This document shows positions 18,006 to 26,050 of a stretch of 63,390 nucleotides of DNA, piece after piece (positions within the stretch are counted from its first letter, which is position 1; every line of letters starts with the position of its first letter). The notes beneath the pieces are model-generated. The model did not search any database. It was not told the origin of the DNA and saw nothing but the letters and a program-made list of their open reading frames with translations. Location: the NCBI GenBank assembly GCA_022706765.1, contig JAKJBX010000011.1, forward strand, positions 1 through 63,390, written 5' to 3'. This DNA comes from Bacillota bacterium (GTDB taxonomy: Bacteria > Bacillota > Clostridia > Monoglobales > Firm-18). Made by a program: the position numbers and the translations under genes.

Positions 18006-18628
18006 GTTGTACGCTCCTTTTCATTTTTGTTTTTTGCTCGCTTGGTGAGCATATACTCAATTTTTGACATGCCATAGTCAAAAATCAGCGCCAATAACAC
18101 AACGGGAACTGCCCCGCTTAAAATCAATGCGCTGTTTCTGGTCTGGATTCCCCGGTAGATCGGATAGCCCAGCCCGCCGGCGCCGATCAACACGCCCATC
18201 ACCGCAATACCGAGCGAGGTGACGACGGCGATTTTTATACCGGAGAATATCAGCGGAAAGGCAAGCGGCAGCTCGACCTTAACGAGCACCTGAATTTTTG
18301 ACATACCCATACCCTTTGCCGCTTCCCTGAGGTGCGGCGCGAGCCCCGAAATCCCTGTGAAGGTGTTGCGCACAATGGGCAGCAGCGCATAGAGGACAAG
18401 TCCGATGATCAGCGTTTTGTTGCCCAGTCCGAAAACAATCATCAGCAGAGACAGCAGCGCAAGGGAGGGTATGGTCTGCACGGTATCCGAGAACCCTAAA
18501 ATGATACGTTCTAAATACTTGAACCAGTAAGCGGCTACGCCGAGCGCAATGCCGATGACGACGGAAAACGCCGTGGCGACCGCCACGATGGTCAAATGGT
18601 CAATCATCAAATCAAATCTGACGGGCAT
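17981..18628 (-). CDS. Osmoprotectant ABC transporter permease
   Basis: A 215-residue inner-membrane permease of the OpuCB/OpuCD type with about five to six helices. The EAA loop is visible as LREAAKGMGMSKIQVLVKVELPLAFPLI, where it contacts the ATPase. AGGAGGTGAG precedes the ATG. It starts 4 bp after the first permease, so the two form a heterodimer pair in one operon. Confidence 0.93.
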   Translation of the reverse strand: MPVRFDLMIDHLTIVAVATAFSVVIGIALGVAAYWFKYLERIILGFSDTVQTIPSLALLSLLMIVFGLGNKTLIIGLVLYALLPIVRNTFTGISGLAPHLREAAKGMGMSKIQVLVKVELPLAFPLIFSGIKIAVVTSLGIAVMGVLIGAGGLGYPIYRGIQTRNSALILSGAVPVVLLALIFDYGMSKIEYMLTKRAKNKNEKERTTCETNLSA

Positions 18629-18632
18629 ACGC

Positions 18633-19277
18633 TCACCTCCTGACTTTCAGCCCTCGCGGGGTCATGATGTTCTGCAACAGCCCGATGAGCGCACCGGATG
18701 CCAGCGCCATGACCGCCGCAAGGATTGCGCCGGTTAAGATAAAGTTGTTCTCATAGGTGGCAAGCCCCGTCCAAATCAGGTCGCCTAAGCCGCCTGCGCC
18801 GACAAGCCCCGCCAGTGTCGCCCAGCTGATGATATAGATGACCGACATCCGAAGCCCGCCCACGATCGATGGCAGCGCGAGGGGCAGTTCAACTTTAAGC
18901 AGCGTCTGAATATTGCTCATACCGATGCCTTTGGCGCTTTCGATACAGCCGGGGTCGACCTCGGTAATACCTGTGTAGGTGTTTCTTAGTGCGGGCAGTA
19001 TCGCATACAGCGTCAGTACGACAATTGCGGGCTTGGAGCCGATGCCGAACACAATCATCGCGAACCCCAAAAGCACCAGCCCCGGTATGGTCTGTACAGT
19101 GCCGACCAGTGCGAGCACGTATTTGGCAGCGCGCCTGCGGCGGGAAAGCAGGATGCCGAGCGGCACGGAAATCATCAGCCCGAACAGCGTGGAAATCCCA
19201 ACAAGCCGCATATGGTTTAAGGTTTCATTGATGATGAGACCGCTGTTCTTTGCCATAAACGTCATCCATTGGGTCAT
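18633..19277 (-). CDS. Osmoprotectant ABC transporter permease
   Basis: A 214-residue permease paralogous to the next gene, with the EAA loop ESAKGIGMSNIQTLLKVELPL. Its start overlaps the ATPase stop by 4 bases (ATGA type), which points to translational coupling. Together the two permeases make the membrane channel of the OpuC system. Confidence 0.93.
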   Translation of the reverse strand: MTQWMTFMAKNSGLIINETLNHMRLVGISTLFGLMISVPLGILLSRRRRAAKYVLALVGTVQTIPGLVLLGFAMIVFGIGSKPAIVVLTLYAILPALRNTYTGITEVDPGCIESAKGIGMSNIQTLLKVELPLALPSIVGGLRMSVIYIISWATLAGLVGAGGLGDLIWTGLATYENNFILTGAILAAVMALASGALIGLLQNIMTPRGLKVRR

Positions 19278-20395
19278 TCCTGTTCACCCCACATTGCTTC
19301 CGCCATAGCCTTGACCATGCTGGTTTTCGTGATCAGCCCCGCAACGGTGTCGTTCGGGTGCTTGACGACCACATAACCTGACCGGGAATCCACCAGCCGT
19401 TCAAATGCCTCCTTTGCCGAGTCTCCTGCGCCGATGACACTTGTTTCGGTACTGACCAGATCGCCGATCTCCTTACCTGCCCTGCCGTGCTTTTTGATGT
19501 CGTCTATCGTGACGATGCCAAGGAACCTCTCATCGTCGTCGACGACGAGAAGCGTGTTGACCTGCCGCCTATTCATCAAATCGACGCATTCAAGCGTCAG
19601 CTTTGTTTTGTGCACCTTCAACACGCTGGCACGCATAATGTCCGCCGCCAAGAGGCTGTTATAATCGACCTTGCTGATGCGCTTGCCCATAAAGTTTTTG
19701 ATGATGTCCTCCTTGGGGTTTCGGAGCATCTCCTCGGGCGAGGCGATCTGAACGACCCTTCCGCCGTTCATAAAGACGATCGTATCGGCGAGCCGCAGCG
19801 CTTCGTCCATGTCATGTGTGACAAATATGATAGTCTTTTTCAGCTTGCGCTGTATTTTTTTGATTTCCTCCTGCAAAGCCTCGCGGGTTATGGGGTCGAG
19901 CGCCCCGAACGGCTCATCCATCAAAACGATCGGTGGCGAGGCGGCAAGCGCCCTTAAAACGCCGATACGCTGCTGCTGACCGCCGGACAGCTCCGAGGGG
20001 TATTTGTGGGCATAGACATCATAATCCATGTCAACGAGCTGCAAAAGGCTTCGTGTGATCTCGTCACACTGCGCATTGGTGTATCTGAGCAGCTTCGGCA
20101 CGACCGATATGTTTTGCCCGACCGTCATGTTCGGAAACAGTCCGATTTGCTGAATGACGTAGCCGATGGTCCGCCTCAGCGCCACAGCATTTACCCGGGT
20201 GATGTCGCTTCCGTTCACGAATATCCTGCCTTTGTCGGGCTCGATCAGCCTGTTGATCATTTTCAGCGTCGTCGTTTTTCCACAGCCGCTCGGACCGATC
20301 AGCACCACAAACTGACCCTCCTCGACAGTCAGGCTGAGGTCGTCTATGACGGTTGCTTTTCCGTATCTTTTGCAAACGTTTTCAAATTGAATCAT
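19274..20395 (-). CDS. opuCA: Osmoprotectant ABC transporter ATP-binding protein with CBS domains
   Basis: The energising subunit. Walker A is GPSGCGKTT (34-42), the signature is LSGGQQQRIGV, and Walker B is PIVLMDEPFGALD. After the ATPase domain (about 1-240) two CBS domains follow (about 255-370), the ionic-strength or nucleotide sensing module of OpuA/OpuC ATPases. 373 residues. First gene of the operon, behind a consensus promoter with an operator-like palindrome. Confidence 0.96.
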   Translation of the reverse strand: MIQFENVCKRYGKATVIDDLSLTVEEGQFVVLIGPSGCGKTTTLKMINRLIEPDKGRIFVNGSDITRVNAVALRRTIGYVIQQIGLFPNMTVGQNISVVPKLLRYTNAQCDEITRSLLQLVDMDYDVYAHKYPSELSGGQQQRIGVLRALAASPPIVLMDEPFGALDPITREALQEEIKKIQRKLKKTIIFVTHDMDEALRLADTIVFMNGGRVVQIASPEEMLRNPKEDIIKNFMGKRISKVDYNSLLAADIMRASVLKVHKTKLTLECVDLMNRRQVNTLLVVDDDERFLGIVTIDDIKKHGRAGKEIGDLVSTETSVIGAGDSAKEAFERLVDSRSGYVVVKHPNDTVAGLITKTSMVKAMAEAMWGEQE

Positions 20396-20429
20396 AAGCC
20401 CCGTCCTTTCGTCACAAAAATCGGAATAA

Positions 20430-20460
20430 TGACAACCTTAATAATTATAACAAGTTGTCA
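20430..20460. promoter_or_regulatory. Operator-like palindrome at the opu transcription start
   Basis: TGACAAC (20430-20436) and GTTGTCA (20454-20460) are perfect inverted half-sites 17 bp apart. They lie just downstream of the -10 box of the opu promoter, where a bound repressor would block transcription. BusR proteins are known to bind spaced inverted half-sites containing GTGACA-like cores, so this is the best candidate site for the neighbouring regulator. Confidence 0.55.
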
Positions 20461-20469
20461 GTTTTCATT

Positions 20470-20498
20470 ATTGTACAACATCCCGCCGGTTTTGTCAA
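20470..20498 (-). promoter_or_regulatory. Sigma-A promoter of the opu operon
   Basis: On the minus strand a perfect TTGACA (20493-20498), 17-base spacer, TACAAT (20470-20475). The start of transcription would be near 20463, leaving a leader of about 70 bases before opuCA. Confidence 0.82.
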
Positions 20499-20503
20499 GT
20501 TTA

Positions 20504-20559
20504 GGGAAAATAAAAAAAACAGCCGGTGCGAAGCTTTGTATACAAAGCTTCGCACCGGC
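20504..20559 (-). terminator. Terminator of the busR-like gene
   Basis: A perfect 38-bp palindrome at 20522-20559 (arms GCCGGTGCGAAGCTTTGTA) is followed on the minus strand by a run of eight T and further T residues. It ends the regulator transcript and separates it from the opu promoter. Confidence 0.9.
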
Positions 20560-20578
20560 GGCTGTAAAGGCGCTTGTT

Positions 20579-21205
20579 TTAATTGTTGATAAAATTTCTC
20601 ACCCTGTCCGACATCGCGATATCACCGACGACGACGATCGTGTCGCCCTCCACAAAGCTCGCATAGGGACCGGGCGAAAGGATGATGCGTTCACCCCGGC
20701 GGATCGCCACGATCGTCGCCCCAGTATTCTGCCAAAAATGCGCGTCCTCTATGGACTTTCCAATCAGCGAAGAACTGGCAGGGACCTCTATTTCGTAATT
20801 TTGGAGTGGATCGATGTTTTTCAGCCGTTCGTTGACGGTGATGATTTCGTTGATGATGTCAATAATTTTTTTGTTGATCACGTCACGCTCGCCGAGCAGG
20901 TCTTTCAGCTCTTTTTTCAGGCTGTGTACGCTTCGCCCGGTATTATAGACTTCCATATAGCTTATGGCCTTATCCCGGGACAGCACGATGGCGCCGCTGT
21001 TGTTTTTTACGTCTAAAATCCCCACGTCGGCAAGCAGACGCATCGAGCGCCTGATGGTCTCGGGAGAAACGGCGTAAGTGGTCGAAAGTAAGGAACGACC
21101 GGTGATTTTAGTATTTTCCTTCAAGTCGCCCTTGGCGATCCTTGCGGCGATGTCGAGTGCGATCTGTGAGTACATCGGCGGCGCCACACTGTTTTTTTCA
21201 CGCAT
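20579..21205 (-). CDS. busR: GntR-type regulator with RCK_C (TrkA-C) domain, BusR-like
   Basis: A 208-residue regulator: N-terminal winged helix of GntR type (about 1-75, TTYAVSPETIRRSMRLL as recognition region), a long coiled coil (about 95-130), and a C-terminal RCK_C domain (about 135-205, ending EGDTIVVVGD). This order is that of BusR in Lactococcus and Streptococcus, a repressor of osmolyte uptake that responds to cyclic di-AMP. The adjacent same-strand opuC operon with an operator-like palindrome supports that role. ATG at 21205 is preferred, with GGAAGGG 9 bases upstream. What else: a K+-transport regulator of the same architecture. Confidence 0.85.
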   Translation of the reverse strand: MREKNSVAPPMYSQIALDIAARIAKGDLKENTKITGRSLLSTTYAVSPETIRRSMRLLADVGILDVKNNSGAIVLSRDKAISYMEVYNTGRSVHSLKKELKDLLGERDVINKKIIDIINEIITVNERLKNIDPLQNYEIEVPASSSLIGKSIEDAHFWQNTGATIVAIRRGERIILSPGPYASFVEGDTIVVVGDIAMSDRVRNFINN

Positions 21206-21543
21206 ATTCTGCATCCCTTCCGATTTGATAAATCGCATACCATTACGGATATTATGTCATCATTTCGCAATAAAGTCCTTACAGATATTATATCATACTG
21301 TCAGGCGCAAGTCGATAGATTTTTATCTGATAGAAATTTTCTATTTTCTATCAGATAAAAACAATTCAAACAGGTATCATGCAGAAAAGCGTATGGACGG
21401 CGCAGACACCTATAAATGAAAAATGTAATAATATTTTTTCATTAATAACAGTAATACCTTGAATCGGCATAGTTAAAATTCCTTTATTTAAAGGGATTTT
21501 AAACAAAGAATCAAAAAATAATAAAAAATTTTGAAAATTATAC
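21206..21543. other. Gene-free divergent region between busR and amt
   Basis: It holds no gene. It contains the busR control region, with TATAAT on the minus strand (21287-21292) and two copies of a TACRGATATTATRTCAT element (21244-21260 and 21279-21295). It also contains a 17-bp perfect stem-loop (21320-21361) and an AT-rich stretch leading to the amt promoter. Confidence 0.6.
21320..21361. repeat. Perfect 17-bp inverted repeat between busR and amt
   Basis: TTTTTATCTGATAGAAA (21320-21336) is mirrored exactly at 21345-21361 around an 8-base loop. It is over 100 bp from either start codon and has T-runs on both sides, so it might be a terminator for either strand or a protein site. Confidence 0.6.
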
Positions 21544-21572
21544 TTGACAAATTTGCATAAATGTATTATTAT
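21544..21572 (+). promoter_or_regulatory. Sigma-A promoter of amt
   Basis: TTGACA (21544-21549), 17-base spacer, TATTAT (21567-21572). Transcription would start near 21579, giving a leader of about 110 bases that carries the attenuator described next. Confidence 0.8.
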
Positions 21573-21593
21573 AATATCATGCTTCCGGAAGAG

Positions 21594-21670
21594 GTTATGA
21601 TAGTTTAACAGTAAGGCTTTGACAAAGAGGTCAATGGCGCAGAAACATGCGCTGTTGACCCTATTTTTTT
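21594..21670 (+). promoter_or_regulatory. amt leader with terminator and mutually exclusive hairpin (ANTAR-like)
   Basis: A 13-bp terminator stem (21629-21641 with 21648-21660, loop GAAACA) is followed by CTATTTTTTT. Its 5' arm overlaps the 3' arm of an upstream hairpin, TTGAC-AAAGAG-GTCAA (21619-21634). That hairpin has a six-base loop with A at position 1 and G at position 4, as in RNA sites bound by ANTAR antiterminators. A weaker partner hairpin around 21594-21609 (GTTA/TAAC, containing ATAG) may be the first of the expected pair. ANTAR control of amt-type genes is known in Clostridia; here it is inferred. Confidence 0.6.
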
Positions 21671-21687
21671 AGTAAAGGAGAATAAGT

Positions 21688-22920
21688 ATGGATCACGGAG
21701 ATGTGGCTTGGATTCTAACGTCATCGGCATTGGTATTTATTATGACTCCCGGGTTGGCGTTTTTCTACGGCGGCTTGGTTAAGAGGAAGAACATCATTAA
21801 TACCATCATGTCGTCAGTTGTGCTTATGGGCTTGGCGTCGATTCTTTGGGTGCTTATTGGTTTCTCGCTGTCGTTTAGCGGAGACATCGGCGGCGTCGTC
21901 GGCAACCTTGACTGGTTCGGTTTAGGCTTCGACGGATTTACCGATGCCACTTTTGCACCGAATACACTGTTGTTTGCGGCTTTCCAGATGATGTTCGCAA
22001 TCATTACACCGGCGCTGATCACGGGCGCTATTGCTGAAAGGATGAAGTTTTCATCGCTGGTATTCTTCACAGCGCTTTGGTCCTTGATTGTATACTATCC
22101 CTTAGCGCACATGGTATGGGGCGGCGGTTACTTGGCGGCGATCGGTTCGGTCGACTTCGCCGGCGGCAACGTCGTACATATCAGCTCCGGTGTTACGGCG
22201 CTGGTGCTCGCTATTCTGCTTGGAAAACGCAAAAACTACGGTAAAGCGACCTACCATCCGCACAACATTCCGTTTGTCTTGCTGGGCGCTGCGTTGCTGT
22301 GGTTCGGCTGGTTTGGCTTTAATGCGGGCAGTGCCGGTGCGGCAAACGAGCTTGCGGTACACGCGTTTATGACGACCAACACCTCGGCTGCAGCCGCTTT
22401 GCTGTCATGGCTGCTGATCGACACCCTCAAAACCGGAAAGCCTACGCTGGTTGGCGCCTCTACCGGTTTGGTTGTCGGCTTGGTTGCTATCACGCCGGCA
22501 GCCGGATTTGTTCCGATTTGGTCGGCGATCATCATCGGTGCGCTGGTCAGCCCAATCTGTTACTTCTTTATCAGCGTTGTGAAGCCGAAGCTCGGCTATG
22601 ACGATGCGCTTGACGTTTTTGGGTGCCACGGTATCGGCGGCATTTGGGGCGGCATCGCCACAGGCTTGTTTGCCCAAAACTCCATCAATGAAGTCGCCCA
22701 GTGGGACGGTCTCGTATTCGGGAGCGCAACCCTGTTTCTCAGACAGATCGCTGCGATCGGCATCACCATCGCTGTTGCGGTTGTCGGCACACTGATCGCA
22801 TTCGGTATCGTAACGCTCTTCACGAAAGGGATCAGGGTTTCCAAGAAGGACGAAGAGCTTGGACTTGATATATCGGAACACGGCGAAGCGGCATACCCTG
22901 CATTTAACGGCATGGATTAA
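21688..22920 (+). CDS. amt: Ammonium transporter
   Basis: An 11-helix Amt/Rh channel of 410 residues that takes up ammonium. Landmarks are the start DVAWILTSSALVFIMTPGLAFFYGG, the first pore His in VVHISSGVTALV, and the second in DVFGCHGIGGIWGG. AAAGGAG lies 7-8 bases before the ATG. The P-II protein gene follows, as usual, since P-II proteins gate Amt channels. The leader carries a candidate antitermination switch. Confidence 0.97.
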   Translation: MDHGDVAWILTSSALVFIMTPGLAFFYGGLVKRKNIINTIMSSVVLMGLASILWVLIGFSLSFSGDIGGVVGNLDWFGLGFDGFTDATFAPNTLLFAAFQMMFAIITPALITGAIAERMKFSSLVFFTALWSLIVYYPLAHMVWGGGYLAAIGSVDFAGGNVVHISSGVTALVLAILLGKRKNYGKATYHPHNIPFVLLGAALLWFGWFGFNAGSAGAANELAVHAFMTTNTSAAAALLSWLLIDTLKTGKPTLVGASTGLVVGLVAITPAAGFVPIWSAIIIGALVSPICYFFISVVKPKLGYDDALDVFGCHGIGGIWGGIATGLFAQNSINEVAQWDGLVFGSATLFLRQIAAIGITIAVAVVGTLIAFGIVTLFTKGIRVSKKDEELGLDISEHGEAAYPAFNGMD

Positions 22921-22943
22921 CAGCTTTTAAGGAGGGGTTAAGT

Positions 22944-23060
22944 TTGAAACATGAAACAAGCTTCAAACTTCTGCCCCGGCGGTTGCACGCAAAATGTAAA
23001 ACAAAACACCTTATCCGGCTCACGATAAGCGTGCGGTCACATTTCTATAAAATTTTGTGA
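22944..23060 (+). CDS. Possible 38-residue basic peptide between amt and glnK
   Basis: A TTG codon 6 bases after a very strong AAGGAGGGG opens a frame of 38 codons, rich in Lys, Arg and His, ending in TGA at 23060. The frame overlaps a long-range hairpin (GGCTCAC 23017-23023 with GTGAGCC 23057-23063). No family is recognised. The strong RBS is the only support; this could instead be the relic of a displaced glnK start region. Confidence 0.25.
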   Translation: MKHETSFKLLPRRLHAKCKTKHLIRLTISVRSHFYKIL

Positions 23061-23085
23061 GCCAGAAAGGCTAATGGTCATATCA

Positions 23086-23427
23086 ATGAAAAAAATTGAA
23101 GCATATATTCGACCCGAAAGACTGGAAGATATTAAAATCGTGCTGGAAAAGTATCGCCTTAACGGCATGAGCATTATGCAGATCATGGGCTTCGGCAACC
23201 AAAAGGGCTGGAAAGAAATTGTGCGAGGAACGGAAGTCGACTATAATTTCCTCCAAAAGATTAAAATTGAGCTCGTCGTGCTTGACGAACAGGTTGAGCA
23301 GGTTGTTGACAGCATCGTCGAGACCTCGCACACCGGCGAATACGGCGACGGCAAGATTTTCATTTACGATGTTGCGGACGCTGTCCGCATAAGAACGAGA
23401 GAGCGTGGAGAGGACGCAATCAAATAG
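23086..23427 (+). CDS. glnK: Nitrogen regulatory protein P-II
   Basis: A 113-residue P-II signalling protein that binds ATP, ADP and 2-oxoglutarate and blocks Amt channels. It starts MKKIEAYIRPERLEDIK, and the T-loop runs about 37-55. Residue 51, the uridylylated Tyr in enterics, is Val here, so control must be by ligands only, as is usual in Firmicutes. ATG at 23086 gives the family length; the GTCATATC-preceded ATG at 23074 has an RBS only 3 bases away. It is co-transcribed with amt and ends at a strong terminator. Confidence 0.93.
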   Translation: MKKIEAYIRPERLEDIKIVLEKYRLNGMSIMQIMGFGNQKGWKEIVRGTEVDYNFLQKIKIELVVLDEQVEQVVDSIVETSHTGEYGDGKIFIYDVADAVRIRTRERGEDAIK

Positions 23428-23454
23428 TTTTTTAAAAAACCGCATAAGAAACAA

Positions 23455-23494
23455 GGGCGTTTTTGGTATCCCGCCGGAAACGCCCGGTTTTTTT
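23455..23494 (+). terminator. Terminator of amt-glnK
   Basis: GGGCGTTT (23455-23462) pairs with AAACGCCC (23478-23485), followed by GGTTTTTTT. It lies 28 bp after the glnK stop codon. Confidence 0.85.
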
Positions 23495-23499
23495 AAGCG

Positions 23500-23537
23500 C
23501 ATGGGAACTTACGCCGGTTTTGTGTAATTTCCTATAA
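23500..23537. repeat. Single hairpin module of the dispersed repeat, copy C (reversed)
   Basis: The complement reads GGAAATTACACAAAACCGGC then GTAAGTTCCC, matching the first hairpin module of copies A and B. Only this module is present, and in the opposite orientation. Confidence 0.6.
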
Positions 23538-23566
23538 GATTAAAAAAGGCGCCGTCGCAGCGGCGC

Positions 23567-24202
23567 CTAATCCTGAAAGATAAAACGCTTGCGGTGCGGC
23601 AGTATGTTTTTGATTTCCGGCTCCGGCATCACGCTCGCTATTGCCGCCACCACAAGCTGCGGCTTGACGTTAAAGGAATTGCCTGCCGAAATCACCGCCC
23701 GCAATGTAAAGCCCTCATCGCCGAGGTCTTGCACCTCGCTTTCAAAGATGTGTTCCATGATGTTGATTTGCTTGGTCTGCTTTTTGCTCTTTTTGTCGAC
23801 GAGGATTTCCTGTTGCGCCAGCGCGTTTTCAAGCGCCAGTGCATCGGCTTTTTCCGCCGTCTTGACGATAATGATATATTCCGCCCGCATAATTTCGCCA
23901 AACGGCAGGTCGGTATATTCGCAGGCAGTCACCTTGATCCCGCCCGCTTGCAGGTTTTCGTTAAGGCGTTCAATGACGGCTTCGGGCGGCAGCTGTTTTG
24001 TAACGGTCACGTCGACCAATTCACATTCGCTGGTCACCCCGACGCCGAGCGGCAGTGCAAAGGTCATCAATGCGTGCGGGTTAAAGCCCTCCGAGTATTT
24101 GACAGGGATCTGCGCCCGCCGCAGCGCCCGGATAAAGGTGCGCAAAACGTCTAAATGTCCGACATAGCGTGTCGCCTCGCCCTTTTCAAAGGTCAGACGC
24201 AT
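23567..24202 (-). CDS. TIGR03936 family radical SAM-associated protein (DUF2344)
   Basis: A 211-residue protein with the family start MRLTFEKGEATRYVGHLDVLRTF and the segment PVKYSEGFNPHALMTFALPLGVGVTSECE. It is nearly always encoded with the TIGR03960 radical SAM protein; here its ATG lies one base after that gene's TAA. The pair often precedes rng and rplU in Clostridia, which are not found next to it here. The biochemical role is unknown; an RNA-related modification has been suggested from context only. A frame extension inside the upstream gene is ignored. Confidence 0.88.
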   Translation of the reverse strand: MRLTFEKGEATRYVGHLDVLRTFIRALRRAQIPVKYSEGFNPHALMTFALPLGVGVTSECELVDVTVTKQLPPEAVIERLNENLQAGGIKVTACEYTDLPFGEIMRAEYIIIVKTAEKADALALENALAQQEILVDKKSKKQTKQINIMEHIFESEVQDLGDEGFTLRAVISAGNSFNVKPQLVVAAIASVMPEPEIKNILPHRKRFIFQD

Positions 24203-24203
24203 C

Positions 24204-26033
24204 TTAGTCAACGCACACACCTCCCCCAAAGGATGCGGCGCCGCATCCGCTGCAATTTTCACGGCAGTTCGGGGTGGTCTCGCCCCGCATCGCCCTTTCG
24301 TTTTCGCTGACCATAAATTGCTTGCTCACGCCCGAATCAATGTGTTCCCAAGGCAAAAGCTCGTCGTAGCTTCTGTGTCTGACGGTATAAAAATCGGGGT
24401 CGGCGCCGCACTCGGCAAACACGCCGAGCCAGCGTTCAAAGCTGTAAAAATCGTGCCAGCTGTCGAATTTACAGCCGCTTTTCTGTGCGGCGACCAGCAC
24501 CTTGGCAAGCCGCCTGTCTCCCCGTGCGAACACACCTTCGAGGTAGGACACCGACGCCTCGTGCCAGTTATATTTAACGGCGCGCTGCCGGATCGCGCCT
24601 TGGAGCAGCTTTTGCTTGCGCATGAGCTCGGTGACGCTGTCCTGCGCCGCCCATTGGAACGGCGTGTGCGGCTTCGGCACAAAGCAGGAGGTGCTGACGG
24701 TGATTGATAAGCCCTTGGCACGCTGCTCTCTCGGCACGGCAAAATACTGGTCGGCGACCAGCGTCGCCAGCGATGCAATGCCCAGCACATCCTCGTCGGT
24801 CTCGGTCGGCAGCCCCGTCATAAAATAGAGCTTCACACCGCTGTAACCGTTTTCAAAGGCAAGGCGCGTCGACTTTGTGATGTCCTCCTCAGTGATGTTT
24901 TTGTTCAGCACGTCACGCATACGCTGCGTGCCCGCCTCGGGCGCAAAGGTCAGTCCGCTCTTGCGGACTTTTTGGATTTTCTCCATCAGCTCTAACGAAA
25001 AATTGTCGATCCTAAGCGACGGCAGCGCCAAATTGATGTTCTGCTTTTCGGTCACATCCAAAAGTCCGCCGCACAGCTCTCCCAGCATTGTATAGTCGGA
25101 GGAGGAAAGGGAGGTCAGCGAGATTTCTTCATACCCCGTATGCTTGATCAGCGCATTTGCAAGCGCCAGCAGCCTGTCACGGCTGCGCTCGCGCACAGGT
25201 CGGTAGATAATTCCCGCCTGACAGAAACGGCAGCCCCTGATGCAGCCGCGGAACAGTTCCAGCATAATCCGGTCATGCACGATGTCAATGTACGGCACGA
25301 TGAATTCGGTCGGATAATACGCCTTGTTAAGGTCATGGACAATGCGCTTGGTGATTTTCCTTTTGGCGTTTTCGTTGTTCGGCGTAAACGACGCAAGCGT
25401 GCCGTCCCCGTTATAGGACACCTCGTAAAATTGCGGCACATAAACGCCGTCCAGCCTTGCGATGCGCTCTAAGAACGCCCGCCTCGGCTCACCGGATTTT
25501 TTCCAGGTCTTATAGGCGTCGATCACCTCGCCGATGACCTCCTCGCCCTCACCGATTACAAAAAAGTCGATGAGGTCGGCAATCGGCTCGGGGTTAAAGG
25601 CGCACGGTCCGCCCGCACACACAAAAACGCCCTCCCGGTTTTCCGAGAACGCCGCAATGCCCGCCAAATCCAGCATATTGACAATGTTGGTATAGCTCAT
25701 TTCATATTGCAGCGTAAAGCCGAGGATGTCAAAATCGCCTGCGCTGCTGTGCGTTTCGTTGGAAAACAGCGGCACGCCGTTTTGGCGCATCAGCTGTTCC
25801 ATGTCCACCCACGGCGCAAAGATCCGCTCACAATAGGTGTCAGAGCGTGCGTTGAGCAGCCCGTACAGGATTTTCATACCAAGGTGGCTCATGCCCACCT
25901 CGTAGGTGTCGGGGAAGCAAAACGCAAAACGCACGTCGACCGATGCGGGATCTTTAATGATGCTGCCCCACTCGCCACCAGTGTATCGTGCAGGCTTTTC
26001 CACCTTATCCAAAAATGCAGAAATGTCAACCAA
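24204..26033 (-). CDS. TIGR03960 family B12-binding radical SAM protein
   Basis: A 609-residue radical SAM protein. An N-terminal B12-binding-like domain includes FCFPDTYEVGMSHLGMKILY. The cluster motif is RGCIRGCRFCQAG (C-x3-C-x2-C) near the middle, followed by the SAM core with the SLSSSDY segment, and the C-terminus ends with a Cys cluster (CRENCSGCGA). It is the larger partner of the TIGR03936 protein. The reaction is not established for the family. Confidence 0.93.
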   Translation of the reverse strand: MVDISAFLDKVEKPARYTGGEWGSIIKDPASVDVRFAFCFPDTYEVGMSHLGMKILYGLLNARSDTYCERIFAPWVDMEQLMRQNGVPLFSNETHSSAGDFDILGFTLQYEMSYTNIVNMLDLAGIAAFSENREGVFVCAGGPCAFNPEPIADLIDFFVIGEGEEVIGEVIDAYKTWKKSGEPRRAFLERIARLDGVYVPQFYEVSYNGDGTLASFTPNNENAKRKITKRIVHDLNKAYYPTEFIVPYIDIVHDRIMLELFRGCIRGCRFCQAGIIYRPVRERSRDRLLALANALIKHTGYEEISLTSLSSSDYTMLGELCGGLLDVTEKQNINLALPSLRIDNFSLELMEKIQKVRKSGLTFAPEAGTQRMRDVLNKNITEEDITKSTRLAFENGYSGVKLYFMTGLPTETDEDVLGIASLATLVADQYFAVPREQRAKGLSITVSTSCFVPKPHTPFQWAAQDSVTELMRKQKLLQGAIRQRAVKYNWHEASVSYLEGVFARGDRRLAKVLVAAQKSGCKFDSWHDFYSFERWLGVFAECGADPDFYTVRHRSYDELLPWEHIDSGVSKQFMVSENERAMRGETTPNCRENCSGCGAASFGGGVCVD

Positions 26034-26050
26034 AAGCGTTCCTCCTAATA

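Noticed and set aside
20006..21016. A 336-codon plus-strand frame across opuCA, the opu control region and busR
   Set aside because: It is antisense to two well-supported genes, crosses a 38-bp palindromic terminator, and shows no family signal or RBS.
21594..21670. Glutamine or other metabolite riboswitch in the amt leader
   Set aside because: No riboswitch core that I recognise is present; the two exclusive hairpins with an A1/G4 six-base loop explain the leader better.
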